From: Leptospira alstonii serovar Sichuan str. 79601
GTDB lineage: Bacteria; Spirochaetota; Leptospiria; Leptospirales; Leptospiraceae
Length of the DNA stretch: 41,434 nt
Assembly (NCBI RefSeq): GCF_000347175.1
Contig: NZ_ANIK01000065.1
Location: forward strand, 22,501-63,934
Reading direction: 5' to 3'
The notes beneath the pieces are model-generated. The model was given only the letters and a program-made list of their open reading frames with translations. It was not told the origin of the DNA and did no database searches. This document shows positions 21,147-41,434 of the stretch, piece after piece (position 1 is the first letter of the stretch; every line of letters begins with the position of its first letter). The position numbers were made by a program, and so were the translations under genes.

Positions 21147-21206
21147 ATCAACAAATTGGTATAACGAAAATTTTTCACTTTTAGAGCGATTTATCAATTT
21201 GTTGAT
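21147..21206. repeat. 12-base inverted repeat pair
   Basis: ATCAACAAATTG at 21147-21158 and CAATTTGTTGAT at 21195-21206 are perfect inverse copies separated by 36 bases. The arms could pair in RNA or mark the ends of a very small element. The GC-rich hairpin with a GTAA loop follows 19 bases later. Confidence 0.7.
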
Positions 21207-21355
21207 TGGAGCAGAAAGCGCGGTCCGGCCGTAAGGCCGGATTCGCCCAAACTTTCAACCTTCACGTTGCGCTAACGTCCGAGTTCACTAGGAAGATTTG
21301 CGGACCTTTACCGGAAGAAGTAATTGTTTCCGTTTCGATTTTCTCGTCCCGAACG

Positions 21356-21392
21356 AAAGTCATGTAAATCGAAAATCGATTTGTATGACTTT
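21356..21392 (-). terminator. Long hairpin after the lipoprotein gene
   Basis: The arms AAAGTCATGTAAATCG and CGATTTGTATGACTTT, around a short A-rich loop, pair over about 16 positions with two imperfect pairs. It lies eight bases past the stop of the minus-strand lipoprotein gene, and the minus-strand arm ends in CTTT. It probably ends that transcript and could also protect its 3' end. Confidence 0.6.
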
Positions 21393-21400
21393 GCATAAAA

Positions 21401-22243
21401 TCAATTGCCCAAGGCGGCTCTCTTTTTTTCCGCAAGGGTTTTCCAATAACCTTCCGGATAAACTTTGATCAGATTCTCGTAGAATAATTTTTCCGCGTTC
21501 TTACTATCCACGACTCCGCGGTAAAAAAATTCCCTCAAAGAATCGGATTCCATTCCTTTGATATGTTCCTCTCCGGGTTCTATATTCACCGATACTTTAT
21601 TTCCCGCGAAAAGATCGCTGAGATTCGGAGTATCGTCTCCAATACCGTAAGGATCGCTTTTAGTTGTGGGAAGCACTCTTGCCATTAAGATCCCGCCAAA
21701 AGTTATATCCCCCGCCGTCGTCTTGATGGGAAAGGCCTTAAACGATTTGGAAGGCTCCACCGGAAAGTCGCGGACAATCGTCCGTCGACATTTCTGGCCG
21801 CAACTTACCTGATAAGTATAAGTTACGCCGGTAATCGCATATTCTTTTGCAGGATCCAGGGAGAGTAATAGATAAAACGGAGAAATATATCCAGTTTTTC
21901 CTTCAAAGTATTGAGTGGAATCCGTTTTTTCCGCCATCACCGGTTCCTCGACCGGATACGGACTTATATTCTGCGGATTTTTTTTTGCGTCTTTCGTAAG
22001 GATTTCTGAAAATTTGACTCCCTGCCTTTCAAGATCGGTAAAAACCGTTCCGGAATCCTTACTGAATAGATTCAATATATCCTTATGACTTTGATTGTAC
22101 GCATAAAGTCCGAATGCCATGATCCCGTAGGAGTTCTTATCTTTTTCCGTTATTGGATTATATACGCGTACGACGTCTTTCGTACAGTTGGATAACATTA
22201 CAAAAAATGCAACTAACACAAATCGGTTTAAAAAACTTGACAT
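21401..22243 (-). CDS. Putative lipoprotein
   Basis: This 280-residue protein has a signal peptide ending in the lipobox MLSNC, so lipidation at Cys20 is expected, followed by Thr-Lys-Asp. The mature domain has no family signature I know. It contains a segment with two cysteines (SCGQKCRRT) within a beta-rich middle part ([18 protein letters not shown]), [15 protein letters not shown], and a helical C-terminus ending in [19 protein letters not shown] residues. AAGGAG lies about nine bases before the ATG, so the start is well supported. It is divergent from another lipoprotein gene with a very short gap, so the two may share regulation. A hairpin follows its stop. Confidence 0.8.
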   Translation of the reverse strand: MSSFLNRFVLVAFFVMLSNCTKDVVRVYNPITEKDKNSYGIMAFGLYAYNQSHKDILNLFSKDSGTVFTDLERQGVKFSEILTKDAKKNPQNISPYPVEEPVMAEKTDSTQYFEGKTGYISPFYLLLSLDPAKEYAITGVTYTYQVSCGQKCRRTIVRDFPVEPSKSFKAFPIKTTAGDITFGGILMARVLPTTKSDPYGIGDDTPNLSDLFAGNKVSVNIEPGEEHIKGMESDSLREFFYRGVVDSKNAEKLFYENLIKVYPEGYWKTLAEKKRAALGN

Positions 22244-22297
22244 TAACCTGTCTCCTTTTTACCTATGAAAATAATTTTGCCTCAGAAGCCAATCATT

Positions 22298-22972
22298 TTG
22301 AAAAATAGAATTCTTTTTATCGTTATAGGTTTTCTTTTACAAAGTTGTCTAACGATTACCGAAAAAGAACTTCCTCCCAAAATCGAACTCGGCGGTAACC
22401 TTCCTCGATTGCAGGAAACGTTGGTGATTATCGAAGAATTTCGGAGCAACGTGAGTCCGGATTTGGTAGATCAAGAAGACATCTCTCAAACGGGAGACGA
22501 CAATCTTCTGAAATTCCGAAATCCCTTGGTCGGCGCGTATGAAAAAAGATTCTTTGCCACCACCTTTGCGCAATGCCGTTGTTTTCAAAATATTATAATT
22601 GCCTTTAAAGGAATCGACGACGTGGACCTTCTCCGAAAAAAATTCAAGAACGTAATTCGGGTGAAATTGGTAGACTATAACGATAGTAAGAGGCTGACCA
22701 CAACGATCTTATTGACGACTTTCACCTTAGGACTCATTCCTACGTGGAATTCCTTTGCAAGGAGAGTCGAATTTACGATCGAGTCGGAATCATTAAAGGA
22801 GCCTGTGACATTCAAATACGATAGAAGGTTCACATTGTACGCTCATCTTTTTCTTGCTTTCGGCTTGTTCAAGGAAAAGAACGTGTTGAGCCGTTACCCG
22901 GGATTTTACGATTTTTTCCAACTAGTTTCTTCGGAGATCTATTCCCAAAAACTGATTCCTTTGGACAACTAA
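22298..22972 (+). CDS. Putative lipoprotein
   Basis: From TTG at 22298 the protein is 224 residues and starts with the near-ideal lipoprotein signal [17 protein letters not shown] (Cys17). The ATG at 22265 adds eleven residues, lacks a ribosome site, and would leave only 21 bases to the divergent neighbour. The mature part has an N-terminal beta-like portion, a Cys-pair segment (FAQCRCFQN), and a hydrophobic stretch [17 protein letters not shown] around residues 145-160. The latter resembles the membrane-proximal helix seen in other lipoproteins with a long hydrophobic hairpin. I know no family. Its relation to the divergent lipoprotein is by position only. Confidence 0.75.
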   Translation: MKNRILFIVIGFLLQSCLTITEKELPPKIELGGNLPRLQETLVIIEEFRSNVSPDLVDQEDISQTGDDNLLKFRNPLVGAYEKRFFATTFAQCRCFQNIIIAFKGIDDVDLLRKKFKNVIRVKLVDYNDSKRLTTTILLTTFTLGLIPTWNSFARRVEFTIESESLKEPVTFKYDRRFTLYAHLFLAFGLFKEKNVLSRYPGFYDFFQLVSSEIYSQKLIPLDN

Positions 22973-23064
22973 CGGTTCGAGACGACGCAGGAAGGGGAAC
23001 TCTCATTTTTAGGAGTTTAAGTTTAACGGAGCGATTTCGTTTGTAATTCTGTGGAATGACTTTT

Positions 23065-23601
23065 TTAGTGGTCCGGCTGAGGCAATGAATAAGCATGCTC
23101 GCTTCTCAACGGATTTGGTTCGAAGTATAACTCTCTGGATATTCGATTTTTCCGTAGATCCAAGGTCCAGATCATTCTGTAAATCCCATGAAACCGAGGA
23201 ACTCCTCGATTCATCGTATCTTCGATAGAATCCCCAACTCCAGTTTCTTCAAGCCAGAGAAGATAGTTGAAAAGATAACACCTCGAAACACCGTGTGCGC
23301 CCGCCAAAGCACCCAAAACGGCCCAAACGCCCGAATTCACATGAATCGTCATCTTCTTCAACTCGCCGACGCCCCAATTGTACTTGATCTTACCACCTCT
23401 CCAGTGAAGTCGATTCAAGGAAGCGACGTATTTCGTATATCTCTTGAGCAAAAACGGAAGTTTCTTAGAAAGAGCTTTTCTTTGAACCATGTTCAACTGA
23501 TTCCAATAACTCATAGGAATCAAAAGAGAATCGGAACCGACCAACCCCTCATTCAAAGCGGATTGAATCTTTTTATCGGAACTCAACAGAAGAATGTCCA
23601 T
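23065..23601 (-). CDS. DUF1564 family protein
   Basis: This protein of about 178 residues matches the DUF1564 family known to me from Leptospira, where it occurs in many copies. The conserved C-terminal block [16 protein letters not shown], then [20 protein letters not shown] and [15 protein letters not shown], is present. The function of the family is unknown. The middle part ([18 protein letters not shown], then [12 protein letters not shown]) is basic and helix-like, which leaves a DNA-binding role possible but unshown. The frame is open to a TTG at 23661; I prefer ATG at 23601, although neither has a good ribosome site. It lies downstream of carB on the same strand. Confidence 0.85.
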   Translation of the reverse strand: MDILLLSSDKKIQSALNEGLVGSDSLLIPMSYWNQLNMVQRKALSKKLPFLLKRYTKYVASLNRLHWRGGKIKYNWGVGELKKMTIHVNSGVWAVLGALAGAHGVSRCYLFNYLLWLEETGVGDSIEDTMNRGVPRFHGIYRMIWTLDLRKNRISRELYFEPNPLRSEHAYSLPQPDH

Positions 23602-23687
23602 ACCCGAAGCGGTTCCGCAAATCGCTCTCAGGGGATGCGGTTTTAAGAAAAAAAGGCACAAAACTTAAAAATATTCTAAAATTCTAC

Positions 23688-27008
<3,321 letters not shown>

Positions 27009-27049
27009 ACGAAAATACAGATTTTTAGTTTAGTCGCATTCTTCAAGCA

Positions 27050-29458
<2,409 letters not shown>

Positions 29459-29474
29459 CTCTAATATTCCAAAC

Positions 29475-30115
29475 TCATTCTTCTTCCGAGTTTCCCTCTT
29501 CCTCTTGCAAAGAATCCGCTTCCGAAGTTTCTGCAATTTCCGTTTCTAAGAACCGGCCTCCGTTCACTCGGAAAGTCAAAAAATTCTTTCCGAACTTGCG
29601 GGTTTGATAATCGGACCAACCCGGATCGATCGGAGACTGGACAAAAACGACCACGGTGGATTCGTCGCTTAACAATCCATCCAAAACCGATTTGATTTTT
29701 TCATTCTTCTTATCCCAAAAAGAATAAGGGGGATCTAAAAAATAAACTTTCGACTTTTCGGGGAGATCGAGTTTATCATAAAAACGGAATACGTCCTTAC
29801 GAAATATTTCGCAGTTATCTCCGATCTTAGTGAAAAGTTTTCGGAGACTGTCCGATCTTTCCCAGGCCAATTCGTACAAAACGACCTTTGCAAATCCTCG
29901 GCTTACGGCTTCCAAACCCATCTGTCCCGAACCCGCAAAAAAATCCACAAAGGCGGATTCTTCCGGAATCAATCTTCCTTTTAAAACCAAAGAACCGATA
30001 ATATCAAAAACCGATTTTTTTAAAATAGCGGGAGTAAAGTTCGTATTTCCCGCGACTGCGGGAGGCGTTTCGATCGACTTACCTTTGAGTTTTCCGGTTT
30101 GTACTTTGAGTATTT

Positions 30116-30119
<4 letters not shown>
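29475..30119 (-). CDS. rsmD: 16S rRNA (guanine(966)-N(2))-methyltransferase RsmD
   Basis: This 214-residue enzyme methylates G966 of 16S rRNA. Its motif I is FFAGSG (residues 60-65, context [19 protein letters not shown]). The catalytic motif is DPPY at 129-132 ([11 protein letters not shown]). The start GTG at 30119 is chosen because [16 protein letters not shown] is the normal RsmD N-terminus. It overlaps the stop of the preceding gene by GTGA. The longer open frame upstream overlaps that gene and is not coding. The C-terminus ends in an acidic tail (EEEGNSEEE) not common in the family. Confidence 0.9.
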
Positions 30120-30900
<781 letters not shown>

Positions 30901-30987
30901 AGAATCCAACGGAATCAGCGGAGCCCTCAGTGTCAAGTTTTAGGGGCTAAAGAGAATTCAAAAAATACGTGAACCCTGAATGGGCGG

Positions 30988-32004
<1,017 letters not shown>

Positions 32005-32028
32005 AACTTTCCGAAAAATTAATATTCG

Positions 32029-32460
32029 ATGTTAAACGAAGTGAAAAATTTTTCCCTCCGAAAAGTCTTGAAAGGATTTTTTGCAATCGCACCCGCGTTC
32101 TTCCTTTGGAGCTGGATCCTTTCCTGCGGACTGAAACCCGTTCCTCCTCCGGAAGGAAGGTTCTGCGACGTCTGGCACAAACCCGTCGAATGTGTGGAAT
32201 TGAATTTTAGGGACGGGATCGGCGACTTAGGTCAAGGAACGGTTCCCATGCGAATGAAAAGCGTCGTTCTCTATCAGATCGACATTGAAAGCAAGCATAA
32301 CGTTCTCATTGAAGTCCTTCACGAACACAGAGTAAGGATTACGTTTCCCGAAAAAGAACCTAGACTGTATCTCAAGATCAAAGATCCAAAAGACCGAAAA
32401 CGAAGATGGGAAAAAGCAAAACAAGAATGGAACGATTTGTTTCAATCGAGCGAGCCGTAG
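32029..32460 (+). CDS. Putative lipoprotein
   Basis: This 143-residue protein has a long N-terminus ending in ILSC, so lipidation at Cys33 is expected, followed by Gly-Leu-Lys and a Pro-rich start of the mature part. The following FCDVWHKPVECVEL holds two cysteines that could form a disulfide. The rest is a compact beta-type domain (RMKSVVLYQIDIESKHNVLIEVLHEH) with a basic C-terminal helix (KDPKDRKRRWEKAKQEWNDL). It belongs to no family I know. It follows the membrane-anchored gene by 24 bases and is likely cotranscribed with it. Confidence 0.75.
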   Translation: MLNEVKNFSLRKVLKGFFAIAPAFFLWSWILSCGLKPVPPPEGRFCDVWHKPVECVELNFRDGIGDLGQGTVPMRMKSVVLYQIDIESKHNVLIEVLHEHRVRITFPEKEPRLYLKIKDPKDRKRRWEKAKQEWNDLFQSSEP

Positions 32461-32500
32461 CAAGCCCCTTAAGGAAAGCGTCGAAGAACTAAAAAAATAA

Positions 32501-32528
32501 TTTACCGACTTGGACGAATTCGTATAAT
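32501..32528 (+). promoter_or_regulatory. Promoter-like sequence before the response regulator
   Basis: TTTACC (32501-32506) and TATAAT (32523-32528) are 16 bases apart. The -10 ends eight bases before the ATG at 32537, so a transcript would have almost no leader. It may mean that the regulator is translated from a leaderless message, which fits the lack of a ribosome-binding site. Confidence 0.45.
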
Positions 32529-32536
32529 CAAACCCG

Positions 32537-35083
<2,547 letters not shown>

Positions 35084-35096
35084 TAAGCATTTTCCT

Positions 35097-35534
35097 TCAC
35101 GAAAAATCACAAAGTTTAAAATTCATATCAAATGCAATTTTTCTAATGTTTTTATCGTAAGTACAAATCGTAATACGGTCCTTCAAAACGTCCGCGATCA
35201 ACGAGGCGGTACTCAAATGAATCGAATCCAAGGATTTCAAAAAGGTCAGTTTTTCATTTTTCCGAATTCTTTCATAAATTTCGGAACCGATTCGTTTTAA
35301 ATGAATCTCCGATAAAAGGTCTTTTTGCCTGGTCAATTTTTCCGTTAGCCAAGTTTTACTTAAAACCTTTCGATTTTCTCTGTAGATTTTATGAATATTG
35401 ACGAATGATTCGATTTCGAGCAGACTGGAAGAAAATCTGTAATCGTCTTGTATCCAACTTTCATACGATAGCTCGTAATTGGTATCTTCAAAAATGATGG
35501 AAAGAAAAAAACTAGTATCGATATAGACAGGCAT
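35097..35534 (-). CDS. PIN domain toxin, VapC-like
   Basis: This 145-residue protein has the PIN ribonuclease fold with acidic residues at expected places: Asp6 in [10 protein letters not shown], Glu40 in SSSLLEIES, Asp103 in [12 protein letters not shown], Asp127 in CTYDKNI. It should cleave RNA when free of the antitoxin. The frame starts at a TTG overlapping the antitoxin stop (35549). I use the ATG at 35534 because the PIN fold begins directly there, though no strong ribosome site is visible. All catalytic residues are present, so it is probably active. The pair sits downstream of htrA-ruvB-tonB-like genes. Confidence 0.85.
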   Translation of the reverse strand: MPVYIDTSFFLSIIFEDTNYELSYESWIQDDYRFSSSLLEIESFVNIHKIYRENRKVLSKTWLTEKLTRQKDLLSEIHLKRIGSEIYERIRKNEKLTFLKSLDSIHLSTASLIADVLKDRITICTYDKNIRKIAFDMNFKLCDFS

Positions 35535-35545
35535 GAAAAGGGAAA

Positions 35546-35842
35546 TCAATCCCTATCTTCATAGTATGTTTTCATCCAATCCAACTGGAATTTTTCTTTT
35601 ACTTTGGAAGGCGGCTTTAAAACGGTAGATTTTCTTTTTGCTTTGAGAAGAAGACCGCTTTTTTGTTCTTTCTCGATATAACTTTCGACGGTTAAATCCG
35701 AATTTAGAGTATCGGAAGCGGGTTTTTTGATTTCGGCGATGATTCGACTGTGATCGGTCACAAGAATCGTTTCACCTTCTTTCACAAGGCGTAAAAACGT
35801 ATTCAGGTTTTCTTTAAGATTTTTAACCCCGACAGCTTTCAT
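35546..35842 (-). CDS. Phd/YefM-type antitoxin
   Basis: This 98-residue protein opens with [20 protein letters not shown], then [20 protein letters not shown], which is the Phd/YefM DNA-binding N-terminal fold. The C-terminal half is extended and basic with [20 protein letters not shown], the likely toxin-binding arm. It should neutralise the PIN protein encoded next and repress their shared promoter. A TATAAT-like element lies upstream. Its gene overlaps or abuts the toxin gene, as in other antitoxin-first operons. Confidence 0.85.
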   Translation of the reverse strand: MKAVGVKNLKENLNTFLRLVKEGETILVTDHSRIIAEIKKPASDTLNSDLTVESYIEKEQKSGLLLKAKRKSTVLKPPSKVKEKFQLDWMKTYYEDRD

Positions 35843-35862
35843 ATCTCAATAACGTAAGAATA

Positions 35863-35868
35863 ATTATA
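35863..35868 (-). promoter_or_regulatory. Possible -10 of the toxin-antitoxin operon
   Basis: TATAAT on the minus strand lies 20 bases before the antitoxin ATG. The -35 is weak, and AACCGGTT nearby (35877-35884) is palindromic and could be part of an operator. The position is sensible for an autoregulated unit, but the call is tentative. Confidence 0.3.
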
Positions 35869-35896
35869 ACAAAGTCAACCGGTTTTACCAAAAAAA

Positions 35897-38978
<3,082 letters not shown>

Positions 38979-39031
38979 TGAATTCTATCCCTCTGAAAAT
39001 GAATCTCCGCTTGGTACCTGAAAGGATCGGC

Positions 39032-39065
<34 letters not shown>

Positions 39066-39165
39066 AAGTCTTCGAGTGTACACATTCGGTTAAAAGAATT
39101 GTATTTGGACGAAAAAGAGAATCCCTTTCGTCTTCGATCCTTAGACCGGAAACTCAAGAAAAGAG

Positions 39166-39193
39166 TTTCCGTTTTCATCTTAGGAAACGGAAA
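39166..39193 (-). terminator. Hairpin at the end of the truncated HtrA-like gene
   Basis: Arms TTTCCGTTT (39166-39174) and AAACGGAAA (39185-39193) are perfect inverse copies with a ten-base loop. The structure starts three bases past the stop on the minus strand and is followed there by CTCTTTTCTT. It looks like an intrinsic terminator of moderate strength. Confidence 0.55.
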
Positions 39194-39196
39194 GAT

Positions 39197-39838
<642 letters not shown>

Positions 39839-39944
39839 GACGGAATTTTCATTGGATTCTTGATTTCCAAAAGAATTCTTGTAGATAGAAAGAATGATTT
39901 CGTACAAATCCTCCTTTGTCAAGAATTGAATCGGAACCGTAAGA

Positions 39945-40556
39945 ATGAAGATCGAAAAATCAATCTTTGTAGTTTTTGAAGGAATCGACGGAAGCGGTAA
40001 GTCGACTCTTTGCAAGTCATTGACCGAAAAACTCGTCGAACGTGCAATTCCTTCCGTCGTCTTTACCGAACCCACAAATTTTGAAACCGGAAAGTATCTT
40101 CGAAAATTTTTAAGAGGGGAAATCGAACTCGGAAAGGAAGAACAAATCGAAGCCTTTTTAAACGATAGGGAAGAATCCTTAAAACAAAACATCCTTCCTT
40201 CTTTAAACTCCGGAAAGAACGTTTTGCTGGATCGTTATATGTATTCCACCGCCGCCTATCAGAGCGGAGACGATTTATCTCCGGAAACGATCATCGAAAA
40301 AAATTTAAAGAGAAACTTTAAAATTCCCGATCTTCTATTTTACTTGGATCTGAGTCCCGAGATCGCGCTCGAAAGATTAAACCGAAGAAAGGTGGAAAAG
40401 GAAAGATTCGAAACGCTGGCTCAACTCGAAAAAATTCATTCCGCCTACGAGAAAATTCTTCCCGCGGAAACGATCCGGATCAACGGCGAAAAAGGACCGG
40501 ATTCGATCGTTCAGGAATGTCTGGAGATTTTTTTAAAACGTATTCTTCGATTTTGA
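39945..40556 (+). CDS. tmk: Thymidylate kinase
   Basis: This 203-residue enzyme phosphorylates dTMP to dTDP. The P-loop is [10 protein letters not shown] (residues 12-21), the DR motif is [13 protein letters not shown], and the LID-type region is [26 protein letters not shown] with several charged residues. The length is normal. The ATG at 39945 gives the usual short N-terminus. It is divergent from the truncated HtrA paralogue (106 bases apart) and convergent with the next gene with a two-base gap. Confidence 0.97.
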   Translation: MKIEKSIFVVFEGIDGSGKSTLCKSLTEKLVERAIPSVVFTEPTNFETGKYLRKFLRGEIELGKEEQIEAFLNDREESLKQNILPSLNSGKNVLLDRYMYSTAAYQSGDDLSPETIIEKNLKRNFKIPDLLFYLDLSPEIALERLNRRKVEKERFETLAQLEKIHSAYEKILPAETIRINGEKGPDSIVQECLEIFLKRILRF

Positions 40557-40558
40557 GA

Positions 40559-40939
<381 letters not shown>

Positions 40940-41056
40940 CCCTACCTCTTTCTTTAGGAAGAGGATTTCATACCCGATTCCTTTTTCAAGGACTTTCCTT
41001 TCAACCGATCTAGGATTTGCATTTGACAGCCCCAGTCTCTCCAAAAGACTCATTTG

Positions 41057-41182
<126 letters not shown>

Positions 41183-41377
41183 TATTAAAGTGGGACTCGA
41201 AGCTTTCTCGCGAGAGCATTTGCAGCGATCCTTAGAGAGCGTCGCAAATGCGACATGAGCCATGGATGGCGAATGAGCGAGAAAGACGCCGTGGAGCCAA
41301 GTCGAACAGGATGTGAGACTGCGTAACGGCGAGTCCCGAAACAACTCAATGTAACGACTCCCTATGGGTCGCGTTAC
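41183..41377. other. Structured segment with nested inverted repeats
   Basis: Three pairs of perfect inverse arms are nested: GGGACTCG/CGAGTCCC (41192-41199, 41330-41337), CTTTCTCGC/GCGAGAAAG (41203-41211, 41277-41285) and GCATTTGC/GCAAATGC (41216-41223, 41244-41251). A further imperfect hairpin lies around 41352-41376. The segment could be a structured RNA or a small foldback element. I see no convincing protein; a short frame on the minus strand is unlikely to be real. Confidence 0.65.
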
Positions 41378-41434
41378 AGGTACATGCTAGGGGTCAGTGG
41401 ATAGAAATTAGTGGATAGTTATTGTATTACATAA
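41378..41434 (+). repeat. Direct repeat, copy 2
   Basis: This 57-base copy of 41127-41182 runs to the window edge and may continue beyond it. It begins with the same AGGTACA as the tRNA 3' end. The distance from the first copy start is 251 bases, so this may be part of a tandem array or the right junction of a small insertion. Confidence 0.9.

Larger units (their letters stand above)
20948..21400. other. Gene-free stretch with several inverted repeats
   Basis: No coding frame is credible in these 453 bases. They hold a pair of 12-base inverted arms (21147-21158 and 21195-21206), a compact GC-rich hairpin CCGGCC-GTAA-GGCCGG (21225-21240) and a long hairpin next to the following gene (21356-21392). 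The AT-rich part at 20985-21020 may carry the promoter of the thioredoxin-like gene. Such a concentration of structure could mean a small RNA or the relic of a repeat element. Confidence 0.5.

Noticed and set aside
39839..40192. Upstream extension of the truncated HtrA-like gene
   Set aside because: This part is antisense to tmk and reads as a Ser/Phe-rich shadow; the signal-like Met at 39838 is the natural start.

Overview
The window reads as a chromosomal segment of a spirochaete of the genus Leptospira. The grounds are a DUF1564-type protein (a family I know only from Leptospira), many short lipoproteins with relaxed spirochaetal lipoboxes, TTG and GTG starts, a tRNA-Arg without an encoded CCA, and a mid-range GC content judged by eye. 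I cannot assign a species. No transposase, integrase, phage gene or CRISPR array is visible.

Layout. 100-3271 (-): a pair of M16 zinc-peptidase-like proteins, one with the metal motif and one without. 3365-4497 (+): two exported proteins of unknown function. 4794-5824 (-): a small exported protein and a Uma2-family protein. 6019-10281 (-): the housekeeping block rplM-rpsI, a strong terminator, then alaS-yajQ. 10618-17149 (-): a complete Wadjet-type SMC anti-plasmid system in the order jetA-jetB-jetC-jetD, with overlapping genes. It is followed by a YceI-like gene (-) and a thiL-like gene (+). A degenerate short repeat occurs at both ends of this block: an exact 26-bp stretch lies at 10451-10476 and, inverted, at 18984-19009. 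19150-20947 (-): a thioredoxin-like protein and a hypothetical. 20948-21400: a gene-free stretch with several inverted repeats. 21401-22972: two divergent lipoprotein genes. 23065-30900 (-): zinc-ribbon protein, helical-repeat protein, rsmD, a membrane sulfatase-fold enzyme, carB and a DUF1564 protein. 31006-35083 (+): two exported or anchored proteins, then a NarL-type response regulator and a 7TM histidine kinase. 35097-38978 (-): htrA, ruvB, a TonB-like protein and a Phd/PIN toxin-antitoxin pair. 39197-40939: a truncated HtrA paralogue, tmk and a small exported protein. 41062-41434: tRNA-Arg(CCG), whose 3' end begins a ~56-bp direct repeat enclosing a 195-bp segment of nested inverted repeats.

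How it fits together. Most of the window is core metabolism, translation, repair and envelope functions. The accessory part is the Wadjet system with its flanking repeats, the toxin-antitoxin pair, and the repeat structure beside the tRNA. JetA, JetB and JetC should form a MukBEF-like SMC motor complex, and JetD should supply the Toprim nuclease that cleaves small circular DNA. The regulator and kinase at 32537-35083 form a self-contained two-component system.

The most notable points are the Wadjet system and the repeats around it, the structured repeat beside tRNA-Arg, the truncated HtrA paralogue, and the sulfatase-fold protein with threonine at the usual formylglycine position. I did not find a system of clearly unknown type.
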